64,000 nucleotides of DNA from positions 62,001 to 126,000 of the forward strand of contig JAUIRK010000716.1 of NCBI GenBank assembly GCA_030549495.1, given 5' to 3'. This document shows positions 23,511-37,900 of the stretch, in pieces. This DNA is from Nectonema munidae. Its lineage: Eukaryota > Nematomorpha > Nectonematoida > Nectonematidae. The notes beneath the pieces were generated by a model that searched no databases, was not told the origin of the DNA, and saw only the letters and a list, made by a program, of their open reading frames with translations. The translations under genes were made by a program, and so were the position numbers. How positions within the stretch are numbered: the stretch's first letter is position 1; each line of letters starts with the position of its first letter.

Positions 23511-24180
23511 ACGGGAAAAAATTATGCTAAAGATTTGATAGTAGGATGTTTTCTTCATTATCTGCAAATTTCTGAAATGTTTAGTTTTGCAATTGAACAA
23601 TTGAAAAAAATACATCCAGAAGAGGACTATGAAGAGTTTTGAAGCTTTCAGTTATTTTCATTGGAATGGTTGCACATCATGTAGTTCATTTCATGACTCT
23701 AGATTCTTTACATCATGCAAGATCGATGCACCAATAATCTAACTAATTACCTCAAACATTATATGTTAATATAAAACTTCTTTTTAATAATTTCAAATTT
23801 TATATGACTCTTTTATGATAGTAAAGTTATGGTTTTTTTCTTAAATATAAAATTTCTTGAAAAAACTAAGTAAATAATTTATTTAAAACTAAGAAAGATT
23901 TTCGTTACTAAAAAAAGATAATTATACAGATTTTGTGATAACAACAATAAAAATAACGTTATAAAAGGGGGAATAAGATAATTAAAATTGATTTACTGTG
24001 TTGAATCAGATTGAAGCTGTAGTTTTTGCTGTTTCTGAAGCTGCGTTTTGAATACTCTTACAATTCATTTTCGACTCATTTTGTTACACTCATGAGCATA
24101 AAGTTTTCTTTGTTCGTCTAATAATGTACTATTATTCATTATTCTTATACTTTATATCATAATTTTGTTTTAGACTTTAA
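23511..24180. other. NOL10 5' flank
   Basis: AT-rich sequence between the LINE scrap and the NOL10 start. A pyrimidine-rich TTTTGTTTTAG ends eight bases before the ATG and could be a splice acceptor for a 5' UTR exon or trans-spliced leader. No TATA arrangement is convincing. Confidence 0.35.
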
Positions 24181-24246
24181 ATGAAATACACTGCAATTAA
24201 TGATATCAAAGTTTACGACCTTACTATCGGTAGAAGTTTACCAGAA
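24181..24246 (+). CDS. NOL10: NOL10 exon 1
   Basis: [20 protein letters not shown] then PE; donor GTATGT. The TAA just before the ATG is in frame. Confidence 0.93.
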
Positions 24247-27200
24247 GTATGTTATTTTTATTTTAATTAAAATTCTTATATGTTATAATATATAACCTGA
24301 ATCTTTATAGAGTTAGGGGTGATGTCTATACTTAAATCGCCACGCAAAACGTCAAAATGTCTTTTTTAGCCCTAATCCACCTATTTAGTACCGAAAACAT
24401 CTAGTCTGGCAAAATAAAAATCTCAAATTTTCGACCAACCTTGTCTCCTGTTACAAAGCCAATCAAATGTCTCATTTGGAACCAAAAGTATATAGAAATA
24501 AGGCAGATGTATTGCATTTTTTTGAAAAAAAAATCGATACAAACTCGTCATCACGCTATCTTCATCTTTTGATCTCAAGATTGACATATCACAAAATAAA
24601 AATTCTTCGCTTGTTTGAAAACATTTTTTCTAATAAACCTATATTAACTTATACCTGATTAATCTTCTTATTTATCCGAACCTGACGCAATTTTTTATTT
24701 AATAGTTTTAAATCAAAAACAAATTAAAACTGTTAATAAATTTTTTTGGTCTTATATCAAGTAAAAAACTATAGGAACCTATTTTCAAACAATATTTTTA
24801 ATGTTTTTTCAAACCTAATATCCACTTATATATTTCTAAACCTCTTTTTTACGATATTATTTTTTGTTTTTATTATACTTTCTAATTTTAGTTCAGTTTT
24901 TTGAAATTTCAATATTCTTATATATTTTTACTTTTAGAAACTTACTGTACTCAGTGGCGGATCCAGAAATTTCTTATAGGCTGTATTATGTCTTTTAGAA
25001 TTCGACTTGTCATATAGTTAATATAAACGTAATCAACTACCAACAAGTATTGTTTTAGGAAAAAGCAAAATTAATGAGGGTAATTTTCGAAGCCATTTTT
25101 CATAGGGGGGGGGGGGCTAGGCCCATGAGCCCCCTCCCCCTGGATCCGCCACTGACTACTGTATATTTGAAATATATTTTATAAAAATAATTTGACGATA
25201 ACATAAACACTTGCACATTACTAGTTTTTTAATTATGTCAAATAAAGAAAATATTTTGCCTTTATTTCTGGACAAATAATAATTATAAGTATGGCTCTAC
25301 TAATAAAAATTTAAGTATATGGTGTTAAAGGCTATAAGCATACACACATGTCATATTGAAATCATCGTCAAAATAATAATGAAACAACCTTCTATAATAA
25401 TGTTTACTTATATTTGAAATATATGGCATATGCCATATTATAAGTAATCAATAAAATAGGAAAATAAGAATAATTTTCGATCACTCGTTTTCTACAGGTA
25501 AATAAACAAATAGTTTAATTTTATTTATCTGAAGTAGACCAGCGTGGTCGAAAATTAATAAGGTTTGTTCTTATTTTCCTAATTTATCTCTTATTTATGA
25601 CGTCTCAGCAACACTTTCTTTACATTTATTCAATAAAATATCATCCTTTTCACAGTAGAATGTATTGAGAATAAGTAAATATTTTTGACTCCTGTGCATT
25701 ATAATCATCTTCATATACCATTGAACAACACAATGGACAGAAATGAAGTTTGAAAACTTACAATTGTTTTGCAGTAGAAAAAGTGACGCTATAATTTTTA
25801 CTCTCTGCATAGTATCTTTCTTGGTTATGCATATAATGTTATGCTTATAATTTTCAAAGGTACATTTGCAAATAAATAAACCTTAAAATGGTAAACATGC
25901 TCCAGAAAATTAAAATTAATACTAATATCTATGCAGAACATTTTTCAATGATAGAGTATTTATATTTCATTTATTTTGAACAAATTATGTTGAAGACAAA
26001 ACTAGAGAAAAACTAAATAACTATCTTTTTTACAATGAGATAAAGCAATGTGTCAAATTGGAATATATTTAGTCAAACCCGGTGAAATTCGGTTAAATTT
26101 GGTCAAATAGTTGAAATTGCGTAAATCAGATCAACTCCAGTTAAATATTTCTTCGAACCGGTGTTTATTTAAAATAAACACCTATTTAAAATTCATATCC
26201 TGGAATTTTTTTATTATCATTTTTGCCTGAAGCAAAATTTAAATCAGCTTAACAATTCTTATTGATTTTATAACAATGTTATAACAATGTTTGGAGTAGT
26301 TTATTTTTATTTATTTTTTTAAATAAAGTGGCTATCTCAACGCAAACGACGATCCCTTCTTAAAAAGGATTTTGAATTAAGACACCGGATTGAATTACTT
26401 CAAGATTTTGGTATGCCATGTGTCACATCCGCAGTCACAATGAGTCCGGATGGAAAGTATATCATAACATCAGGTTTTATTTATTTCTCTAAATTGAATG
26501 TCATTAAGACGTTTTTTAAATCGATTTTTCAATGGAAATAAATCATTTGCTTGGGAACACTTCATTTGCAATCGAAGAGCCATTCTTTTTCCATGGGTAA
26601 AGTTCGAATCTCTTGTTTTACTATTGTTATTTTTTGGCTATTTGCTAAATTTTATTATAATTTGTGTTCCTGAATTTTTGAATATGAGATTAAGATCTAA
26701 TGATTCAATCTGGAAAATCTTTGACTAAAGCAAATTTCTAGAAATACAGTAAAACCTCGGTATGACGAAGTTGAAGGGAAAATGTTGTTTACTTCGCACA
26801 AAACAAGTTTCACTATAACCGAGGAGTGCATAAAAGAATTTCCTAAAGCTAAAAAATACAGTAAAACATTGAAGTTTTATTTTCAAAAAAAAAATCATTT
26901 TTGCTCGTAATATTTCGTAATGAACGAGGTTTCTTTAAAAGCGAGTTCCTTATAAAAGGTCTAATTTAGGTGTTAATTTTGTACAGGAGATTGGGAATCG
27001 ATAAATTGACGCATATTATTAAGATTAATACTATGAAAATTCTTTAATGATGCTGATTTCTTATATGTGATGTAAGTATAGAGAAAGAAAGTACTTATTC
27101 AAAATGCATAAAATCCGATTTTTACAATTGTATTTTTAACGATAAAAATGAACATTTAAAATAACGTAAATGTTACTTTATTAAATGAAAAATCAATAAA

Positions 27201-30200
27201 CCCCCGGAAGCGAATATACTGTATACTCCCGGGAGCAAAAATGGCCAAATTGAAAAAAATTGCAGGCGGGAAATTAAGACTAATTATAATACATAAGTTT
27301 TATTATTAATTAATTATCATCATAACAGCTAATTGAATATTTTTCTATTTTTAAACTTAGAACTCTTCACGCTATACAAAAGTAAACGATTCAAAGGTGT
27401 TTATATAAGAAATATTTTTCATATTTTTGCAAATATACTTAACACTGTTGAATTGTAGGTCAAGATTGACTACTATTATATTAGTTTTTTCTGGAGAATT
27501 GATCTTTTTTCTTTTAGCTATCACTTTGGAATTCACGGAATTAGTTTTTATAAAATGATGTTATTTAAAATGAAACAAGTTAACATTACAAAACACATAT
27601 TTTATTTTTCTTATAATAAAATGTTCAGTCTTTCAAAGAAAAGATTTAATTTTTAAAAATTTTAAAATTGAAGAAAAAATTATTTTTTTCCTTCTGCTGT
27701 TTAGTTAGTTATTTTATACGTGTTTGTGATTTTTTCATCTATTTTTTAAAGGAACGTATAAACCAAGAATTCGTTGCTATGACGTTGATCAATTGTCAAT
27801 GAAATTTGAAAGATGTGTTGACATTGCGGTGCTAAAAACACTCGTTATTTCCGAAGATTATTCAAAAGTGAGCTTTTTTTTTACATCTTTTCAGCTGAAA
27901 GAAGAACATACATTTAAGAGGTCATGAACTGTAAAGATCTGATTTACTTCTCCCTTTCAAATCAACAATAACATTAAATCCTGAACTTAAAATAAAGCAA
28001 TTTAAGTAAAAGATATGATGAAAAATATCGTTTATAAGCACAGAATTGTAGCTTGTCTCTACAACGCCCAGTCTAGTATTAAATGTATTAATACACGGCT
28101 TAATCCTAGAAACGCTTCCTTTTAGGATGGAAAAGGAGAAATATCATAATGCCAATGTTTTCTCGAAAGCATATAGCGAGAGACTTTATCTTTTTCTTTA
28201 TTTTGATTGGCAAAACCTTGCTTAGCTTATATGTGCTGTGCTATCCATAAACGGGGCTAGGACAATTCAGTACTTGAGGATTTACCTCTGGACTATTCGG
28301 TCCCAGCCAATTTGATCTCAGGCAATTTAATGCTAGGCTAATAATATGGTGTTGTGATCGTTTTGTGCTCATATGCTAATTTATTTTTCTAGAAGTTATA
28401 GTAATAAGACAAAAAAAAGGAATTGCTTTTAAAAAATTCTTTTTATTGCTGAATCCTAATTCCTTACTGAATGCACAAGTTGCAGTCTCTCTACTTTTTG
28501 ATTCGAAAAACTTATCCTTGCTTGAATTTTCATAGTTTTATTTTTGCTAGTCCATCTTCATTTTTAAAGCTTCGATGAGTGTCCAAATATTCAGGTGAAC
28601 ACTGAGGATGCTTTTAATCAATGTTAATTATTTACCTAGGCTTTAATTGGAATTAACTCAAACTCTAAAAGATGATTATCTCAAATGAGAAGTTTTGTAG
28701 GTAATTATTTACTAAAAGAGTGTTCTATGCAATGTTTAAATAGTCTTGTTTTTTTTACTTTATGAAATTTGCCTAATTGTCATACTAATAATAACACATT
28801 TTACTTTCAAATTTCTCTAATTTTGATTTATATACACGCATTTTATTCTTTCCAGAATCAAATCGTCCTAGTACCAAATTGTCTGAGGCCAACTTTTATG
28901 ACCAAATGGTCTCATACTATATTATCAAGTACCAAATTTTCCTGTCATCCGATAAACAGCTAATAAAAATTTGATGTAATGTTATCATTTGCACAACGCC
29001 TTCAAAATGTTGAATTTAATTAATTCATTTTCTTCGACAGATGATTCTTCTTCAAGATGATCGCAACATCCAGTTTCACAATAGGGGAAGTTTATTGACC
29101 AAACTCCGCATCCCTACCTTTTGTCGAGATATGGCGTATCACTATCCCTCTTGTGACCTGTTCATTGCTGGTACCGGGTATTTTCTTTTTCCCTCTATAT
29201 ATATAGGTATTTTGTATATATAAAATTTGCGGTTTTTTTGTTAATTTTACTATCACCATTTTTTGCAAAGATAATTCAAACTTACATTGATTGATTTGAG
29301 TTTTCAAAAAGTAAAAATATTGTATATAGTTTTTTATTCGAAATAAAAGTAAAGAAAAAAATTGAATAACATTTTCTCAATTTTTTTTTATAAAAGTTTA
29401 TTATTCTTTAAAATTCATTTAAAAAATTGGGTGTAATCTCATTTAAATTTAATATATAGAAAATACAAATATGAAAAAACTTTTTGATGATTGTTTTTTT
29501 TAAACATTGATTTCGTTGTCTTCATTTTATTCCCTCGTTTAAAGCAAATGGGCTGAAAAATAATGCACATGTGTGTAATCGCGCATTGGATATGATGCGT
29601 GCTCAAGGAAAGTGACCCTTGGAGATAAATGAGTATTTAACAGCTGTTATACATCATTGCAGCTGGCAATTTACTTCGATATGATTAAATATTCCTAAAT
29701 ATAATCACTTATTCGGAAATCACTAATTCAGACTTTCATTAATCTTGCATTTTGTTTTTCCGAAAATCTTTAATTAAATTATTGAATGATTGATTCAATT
29801 AACAACTAAGCTTCTTGAAGGTCTAGAAAATAAAAGTTTGTATAAATGAAGAAGAACTAATGAGTCCCTTATATCTTGCAAGAAAAACTAATTAGAGAAA
29901 GGCCAAAGCACCTAAGTTTAAAAGAAATCTTCTAAAAATTGTCTACACGCAGTAGAATCAGTACATCTGAAAATTAACTTGCAAATTCTAGTGTGCAATA
30001 ATTTTTTGTTGTACTTTTAGTCTGACATCTGACATTGAATTTTAGTTCAAGTCAAGTTTATACTGAGAGAAATCAGGTAAGCAAAGTGTGATTTTTTTAA
30101 TTAAAATAAGAACCACTAATCCCCAAAACCACTAATTGGGAAACATTTTGAATTAATGATAGTCGACAATTACACATCCGTTTATAAGACTTTTTGGAAG

Positions 30201-31958
30201 CATAAATCCGTCGAAAAAAACTTTTTTAACAGATTTATTTCTGTCATATCACTAAAAAATGGAATGCTAAGAAATATTTGATTAATTTAAAAAATAACCT
30301 ATAATTCTTGATTAATTATTATCACTAGGAAAGCCAACTTTTTTTTGTATCTAAATAAGCATTTGCGTTGTATACAACACAGCCCCTACATAAAAATTAA
30401 CAAAAACGAAAAAACAATTTTAAAGGTTTGTTATACTTTTTAAAATAAACACTAAATATTTTGGGTAAAGCTTAAATATTTTCTGCTTTTCAGACTTTAT
30501 CTCAGGGGTTCTATAAAACCACAAAATTCACAAAATTTTATTGAATTTAACTTAAAAGTGCTCAAAATTTCTTTCCTTCTTTTTCGATATGCTTATATAG
30601 CGGAATTGATTCCTACTTTTTTAGGGAGGTTGCAATGTTTGTTAACGGGTCATGCTAAATTATTGAATTTTCATTCAACTAATATGCTATTGCACACATG
30701 AGTGTGCAAGCTAGGAAATACTTTCCAGCTTTATTATGAACATAAGATGCTTTAACCCATTTTACTTTGAGCCTTTTTTCCATCCTTATAAATTTTTCGC
30801 TTGCACAAAAATGTCTAAGAGAATAGGCCAATCCATGCAACATTCATCCCTGCAGAGATAGCTACCCCTGTGCCATTTTCTGGATCAAGCCTCAGGTTGC
30901 TGATGGTGAAGAGACTTTTCAGGTCTCAAGCTGCTTAGCAACTCGTACGTATGATTGAATGATTAGTAAAAAAGCAACCAAATAAAAATTATAGATATAG
31001 TATAAACACTAAACTTATTAGTGAGTTTATTTTCTAAAAAAAATTGTATAATGAATAGAGATTTGAAATTAAATTTAAATATTGAGATTATGCTCCAATA
31101 CAAACATGCTATGCTTCAAGGTAGGCGAAGAAGAAGAATAGAGATTTGAAATGAATGTATTATGTTTGGGATATAGATTATTGTTCCATGCGTATTTACA
31201 ATGTGATTTCACCGGAGGCGCTCAAGTTTGAAATATTTTGGAGAGACAGGAGGGTCTACACTGCTCTTTGTGAGATATAGTTATTTCAGTGTATGGGTGT
31301 GTAATGTCAATATCTTCTTAGTCAGGGGCCCACATCTGGGGGGGGGGGGCAAAATGACCTTCGCCCCCCCAATAATTTTCTATAAGTAAGAGTTGCTGCT
31401 TATTTATAAAACATGTATGATGATCATGATATCTATGTATGAATCATGTATGAAGAATGGAGACTTTCGAATCAATTAAACATCACATGCTAAGCTGCTC
31501 TGAAATTCCTATCGAACATATTTTACAGGCGATGCGTGAGAGCTATATAATAATAATCCATTGCTTCAATATGCACACGATAAGTCAGCAATGTTTATCA
31601 CAGTGTCTCCTCTTTATAGTATTTTTGGGCAAACACATGTTGATGATCCACTAGATTTTCTCATCTTCTGTCACAGTGATTCTATTTCTCTTTCTGTCCC
31701 CTCTGTTTTTCTCTTCCGCTTTCTCTGCTAAAACTCAATCATTCACTCAAGCTCTCTTCTCTTGTTAAGCTGTCCTATCTCATTCAGTTCTCTTCTCTCC
31801 AGTGACGTGGCTAGGCTGGGGCATGAGGGGCCGTGCCCACTTTCCTATGTACCGCATGGTGCCCCATGCAACTTATGCGATATCAGTTTTTGAAAATTTC
31901 TCCAATGAAAGGATCAAGAAAGTATACAAAATGTTGCTCACCTTTTTTGTTTTTAAAT

Positions 31959-31995
<37 letters not shown>

Positions 31996-34900
31996 ATTAA
32001 ATTTTTTCTGGTTACACCACTGCTTCTTTCTAATTTGCATTTAGAGTTAAATTAAAATAGTTTCCAATTGTTACAATTTTTTATCAATGAATATTGTTAG
32101 ACTCGCGCTTAGAATTTTTTTCAACAAAGGTCATTTAATCTTTATCACTACGTTTGTTACATTTGAAAACTTTTATTTTTTCGAGTGAAGAAATTTTTTT
32201 AATAGCTATTTGGGAATGAATATTTTGACTAGCTATTCGGGTTAAAAGCAAGAATACTCTATTTTCTTAATATTTGAGCAGATTAATTATAATCTTTTAT
32301 AATGTTCGATTGTTAAATTTTATAAGTAACACTGTACATAATCAAATACCTTTTTTAAGAAAATTAGTTGATTATTATAATAAAAATATAATATCGAAAC
32401 AAAACGTTTCAGTTGTTAAAAATGTACTTGATCTATTATTTATGATAGCTGTCAGAATTTTATTTGTAGACAAATATTCAAAAAAACGCAATGGTTTTCT
32501 TTTCTCGTATACTTTGATTTATGTTAGTTTGGTCCTCGGACATTTCGCCCCATTATTTTCATAAGACAGTTCGTCCCATGGACAATTCGCCCTATTATTT
32601 TCATAAGACAGTTCGTCCCATGGACAATTCGCCCCATTATTTTCATAAGACATTTTGTTTCATGGACAATTCGCCCCGTTATTTTCATAAGATATTTTGT
32701 CTCATGGACAATCTAAAAAATTAACAGATAAAATGATTAATTTGAAATAATTTAATAGAGATAAAATAAACAAGAATATAAAATTTTTTAATAATTTTAC
32801 ACATTTAATAAGCAAAGATGAATGAAACAAATAGCCTATGAGACAATTTGTCCAGGGGGCAAATTGTTTTTGTGGCGAAATGTCTATCGACCGTTAGATT
32901 AAATAATTTTTTATTTATATGGGTTATCTACTTAAATGTTGGCTTTTGCTGCTTATAAAAACTTGAAAATATTAAATAAACTCTAATTCTTTATGCCTCC
33001 TATTATTTTGAAATCATTCTGAGAACAGACGTTCCATTTTAAAATAGTGAAAATTGCTTTATTAGTTTGTCAAACTATGAACAAATTCGTATCGATGAGG
33101 AATCGAATCCAAAGGCTTCCGTGCTATGTCCATCATCTCAACAACCTGCCATGCCACCCATCGTAATGCTGTAGGGGATACGTCAAATTAGTTTTCAAAA
33201 AACTTAAGTTATGCTCTAAAATTTTTTAGTTTTTGTTGAAGCTCTAACTTTTTCTGATAGACTTTTTTTCCTTAAAAGTTATTATAAAAGGCAAATCATT
33301 GCAAAATGTTAAAAGTTATTTTACTTTTTGTGGCTTGTATCAATTTAGCTTTTAAACTATTTTTGAATGATGCTGAGTAAAATGAAATAATTCGAGCTTA
33401 ATTTTTTGTTTTATTTTTGTTTGCACAATTATAACTTCGTGTTATACCCTTGCCCCTGAATCAATCACATTTTTTCATATAAACATCGCAGGGTGTCTAG
33501 TAGACTCTTTGCCTTTAGACTACATTCACTCATAAAACTATCTAACCTTCAGTTATTTGTTTTCTCTATGAATTAAATATTCTTTCATCAATTCCTGTAA
33601 TGTGCCTGGTAGACTACTTCATTTTTCAAATGAAAAGCCTATTCCACCCCCTAACAATTTTGGATTTTTTAAACTAGTGTATATTCTGCAAACTTAAATA
33701 AAATATTTTCGCTGGAAGTATAGTATTTAAATTCACAAATTTTGTAAAAAAAATAAAGTAGTCTTATAAATTTAGGACTTTAGTTATGCGCTGAATACAC
33801 TCTATTTTAAAGGATCGACAGACATTTCGCCCAATAGACAATTCGCCCCATAGATGATTCACCCCATAGACAATTCGCCCCATGTACAAATTGTCTCATA
33901 GGCTATTTGTTTCATCCATCTTTGTTTATTATATGTGTACTAGACGGTCCTGTGTTTGTCTCTCGCTTCGCTCGAGACGTAGGATTCTAAATCTCAAAAA
34001 GCTAGGACGCCACATTCTAGCACGTGTGACAGATCATTGCTACTGTGATTCTAGGACGTGTGACAGATCATTGCTACTGTGATTCTAGGACGTGTGACAG
34101 ATCATTGGTACCGCGTGATCCTAAGTCCTGTGAAAGATCATTGGTACCGCGTGATCCTAGGTCCTGTGAAAGATCATTGGTACCGCGTGATCCTAGGTCC
34201 TGTGATTCATAGGTCCAGTTAAATATCATTGGTACCGCGTGATTCTAGGTCCTGTTAAAGATCATTGGTACCCGTGATTCTAGATCCTGTTAAAGATTAT
34301 TGGTACACCCGTGATTCTAGGTCCTGTGAAAGATCATTGGTACCCCCTTGATTCTAGGTTCCCTTAAATATCATTGGTACCGGGATTCTAGGTATACTCA
34401 AAAGATCATTGGTACCGGGATTATAGATACCATCAATGAACTCCTAAGGATCATTGGTACACCCGTAAAGATCATTGGGTGGAATTAGATTATCATTAAA
34501 AATAAATTAAAGGAAAGAATATTAAAAAAGTATATTATAATAATAATAATTTACTATATAAATTCTAGAAAAGCCTTAATTTTTTAAAATAACGAATTAG
34601 CACATTTGAATATCATAAAAATAATTTAAATGAGACAATAAAAATTAAGTATATGATTATAATTTATTTTTTACTATATAAAATCTGAAAAACATTAATG
34701 AAAGGTAGAAAGATCTATTTATTTAAATTAAAAATAGATTAATCTATAGAATTAGCAAATTAGATTATCATTAAAAATAAATTAAAGCAGACATTATAAA
34801 TAAATAATATGTAATCTATATAAAATCTAAAAAAGCTTAATCAAAATAAGAAAGATCTATTTATTTAAATAAACATTGATTCGTACTAAATCTATTGAAA

Positions 34901-37900
34901 ACTCTTAATACTTAAAAAATAAAATTTTAAATAGAGTTTAGAAAAAATAAAATTTATATAAACTAAATAATTCAGATTTAATAGAAATCTATAAACTTTA
35001 GTTATTTAAAAATTATCAATAGTAGTATCAATTATAGAAACTAAATAACAAAATTTATAGATTAAAAAAAACTTTAATAAAATTTGTTTTATTAAAAATA
35101 TAGATTTGAAATAGTAACATACAAATTTATTATCTTTTTTGGAAGAATGAATAAACCACAACCATTAATTGAATTGGATATATTGAGAATGAAAATTTTT
35201 TTTAATAAAATAGTTTTTTGATTGGTTAAATTAAGTACATATATAGTATATACTAAATATACAAATATATATGAAATTTTTTTGAATTAAAATTTATGAT
35301 AAATTAAAGTTAATATTGTTATTTAGAATGATAAGAGGTTTCTAAAAATATATAAAACTTGCTTTTTGTTGAATATATGTGAAGTCATAATTTTGAGGTC
35401 GTTTGAAAGGGCCTGAAAAATCGAAAATTAAAAAAAGAAAATTCAAAATTTTAAAAGTATTCTGATAGAGTTTGATACGCTGATTCCGAATATGTAATTT
35501 ATTTGAAATGAATCGATTGATTTTTTAATTTTTTTGAGTCAAAGTTGGAATTTTTGTCATTTTTTCAAGTTCAAAGGCTAAAAAAGTATTTCAAAATTTT
35601 TTAATTTAAAATATTTTTACATTTTGTGATCAGTATAAAATTTCCTTTAAAATGTGGTATTAAAATAGAAAATTGGATAAGTTTGAAATTTTTCGAAAAT
35701 TTTGTAGAGGTCACCCCTTACAATTTTTTAAAAAAATAAAAAAATTATTTCCCAATTTTTTCACCGTAGTATGATTAAATAATAGGTTTATTTTATGAAT
35801 ATGCAAAAAAAATGTAAAAAAATATTTCATTCTTTATTTTACAAAATATAGTGAAAATAGAAATTGTGCATATTGTTCAAGGGCTGATAAAAAAAAATTT
35901 TGAATGTATAAAACTAAAAATAATTCAAAAAGTAGGTAAAAGGTGTCTTTAAGATGCCATGGTTTAAAATGTTTTTTAAAAATTTCGCATAAAATTTTCT
36001 TTAAAAGTTAAAAATTTGAAAATATGACAAAGTTTTTTTAAAAATTGTTAAAATAAAAAAAATATATAAAAATAAATATTTTTCAAAATTTTAAAATTCT
36101 AAAATAAAATTTAAGAATTTTAAATAAGATGATGTAAATATTAGAAAAAAATAATTTATTTTTGATGTAAAATTTTTGAATCAAAAATGTAACTTTTTGA
36201 AAATCAAACCTTTTTTATAAAAAATGTAATTTTTTTTTCGAAATTTTTTTTAAATATTTATTTATAAAAGTACTTTAACCATGAAATTTTTTTTAAAATT
36301 TTTGAAACATCTCGGGGATTGAAAAAGAGAAATAGAGTTCAGATGGTCAATGAACTCGTTCTCAGGTCATTTAACCAAGACCACGGATAGCGCTCCAGAA
36401 ATGAGGTAGATGAACATTTTATAGCTTGGAAAAAACTTTTTTATTGTAAAAGTTATTTGACTTTGAATGCTTAAAGTAAAAGAAAATCGGTTCGGTGAAA
36501 TATATAAATATATATATATATATATATATGATTCGCTTGAAATTATTATATTATAGAAAAATTATTAAAAAATTTTATATTCTTGTTTATTTTATCTCTA
36601 TTAAATTATTTCAAATTAATTATTTTATCTGTTAATTTTTTTATCACTTTTAAATAATTTTAAATTATTGATGATGAAATTGAAGAAAAAGATAATTACA
36701 ATGATATTACAATTACAAGATATTAATTTTAATTTTGTTTAAAAATTTTAAATATTTGTTTCATTTATAAAATAACTGCCTTTCAAAAAATAATTCTTCA
36801 AAAAAACTAAATAAAATTAAAATATAGCTATTTTTATTGAGATTAGTTGTGATATTAGGCAAAACGTTCATATGCCAAACCGTTTTACGAAAAATAGTCT
36901 TATGAAAAAAGCGTAAAAGAGTCTAAAAAAATTGAAAAAACGGTTTTATAAAACAATTATGCTAATTGATCTGCATAAATAAAGTAACTTCTCTATGGCA
37001 AGAATTGTATTATAAAAATAGAGCAAATATGGAAAGAATTGTCTTATAAAAATTGGACTGGAAGTTTTATAAAAATAATAGAGCGCATTCTCTTATAAAA
37101 ATAATGGGGCAAATTGAACATGAGGCAAATCGTCTTATGAAAATTATGAGGCGAATTATTTTATGAAAATAATGGGGCAAATTGTTTTATGAAAATAGTT
37201 AGGCGAATTGTCCATGAGACAAAATGTCTTATGAAAATAATGGGGCGAATTGTCCATGGGACGAACGGTCTTATGAAAATAATGGGGCGAATTGTCCTAT
37301 GAAAATAATGGAGCGAATTGTCCATGGGACGAACTGTCTTATGAAAATGATGGGGCGAATTGTCTTATAAAAAGAATGTGGCGAAATGTCTCAGGACCTT
37401 TTAAAGGATTGCTTGAATATTTGGTCTCCCGTGGTATTTCCAGACCACCAATTTTGAAAATTGCAACAAAAAAATTTCGCCCCCCCCCCAATAATTTTGA
37501 GGATGTGCGCCCCTGTTCTTAGTATCTATCTATTCTTATGATGTATACATGTCTAGATGTATTGTGTGTCAAGAATGTCAAAATACTAGTCAAGAATGAA
37601 AAACATATAGTTGACAAGCATTATGAAATATATTTTTACCAATTTGATATAAATCCTATATTTCTGTAAATATTGTGTATACGGATATATTTCTTTCTAT
37701 TGCGAAATTTCTTCATACAGGATAACGGTACCTTGGAGTGGTTTCGTTCACCAAGCGTAATTGCAGCGCTCATGTCAAAACTTATTTAAAGAAATCATAT
37801 AACTCAATCCGAAACTGCATAGAAGCCCCAGGCTTCTGAAATAAAGAACTTTGTGGGATGTTAAAACCACGTTATCATTAACTTTTCTTATCAAGCCTTT

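Larger units (their letters stand above)
32531..37398. mobile_element. Foldback-like structure with minisatellite arms
   Basis: The two ends are inverted: GGTCCTCGGACATTTCGCC on the left, and on the minus strand GGTCCTGAGACATTTCGCC on the right. Both arms are built from 42-bp tandem units (GGACAATTCGCCCC, ATTATTTTCATAAGAC), about four on the left (32538-32712) and about eight or more, some decayed, on the right (about 36860-37398). Inside them, 32708-32795 and 36557-36645 are a second inverted pair of about 85 bases, nearly identical. The interior holds dispersed repeat copy 2, a GGTACC minisatellite and an AT-rich stretch. No transposase is seen. The right end abuts TTTTAAAGGATTGC of another repeat copy. 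Confidence 0.75.

Noticed and set aside
26498-26728. A 76-codon open frame after NOL10 exon 2 with a hydrophobic stretch
   Set aside because: It lies in intron 2, has no resemblance to a known family and is the kind of chance frame expected in AT-rich sequence.
32521-32724. A 67-codon open frame with 14-residue repeats (HYFHKT...MDNSP)
   Set aside because: It is the by-product of a 42-bp tandem repeat whose length is a multiple of three; no start context, splice signal or homologue.
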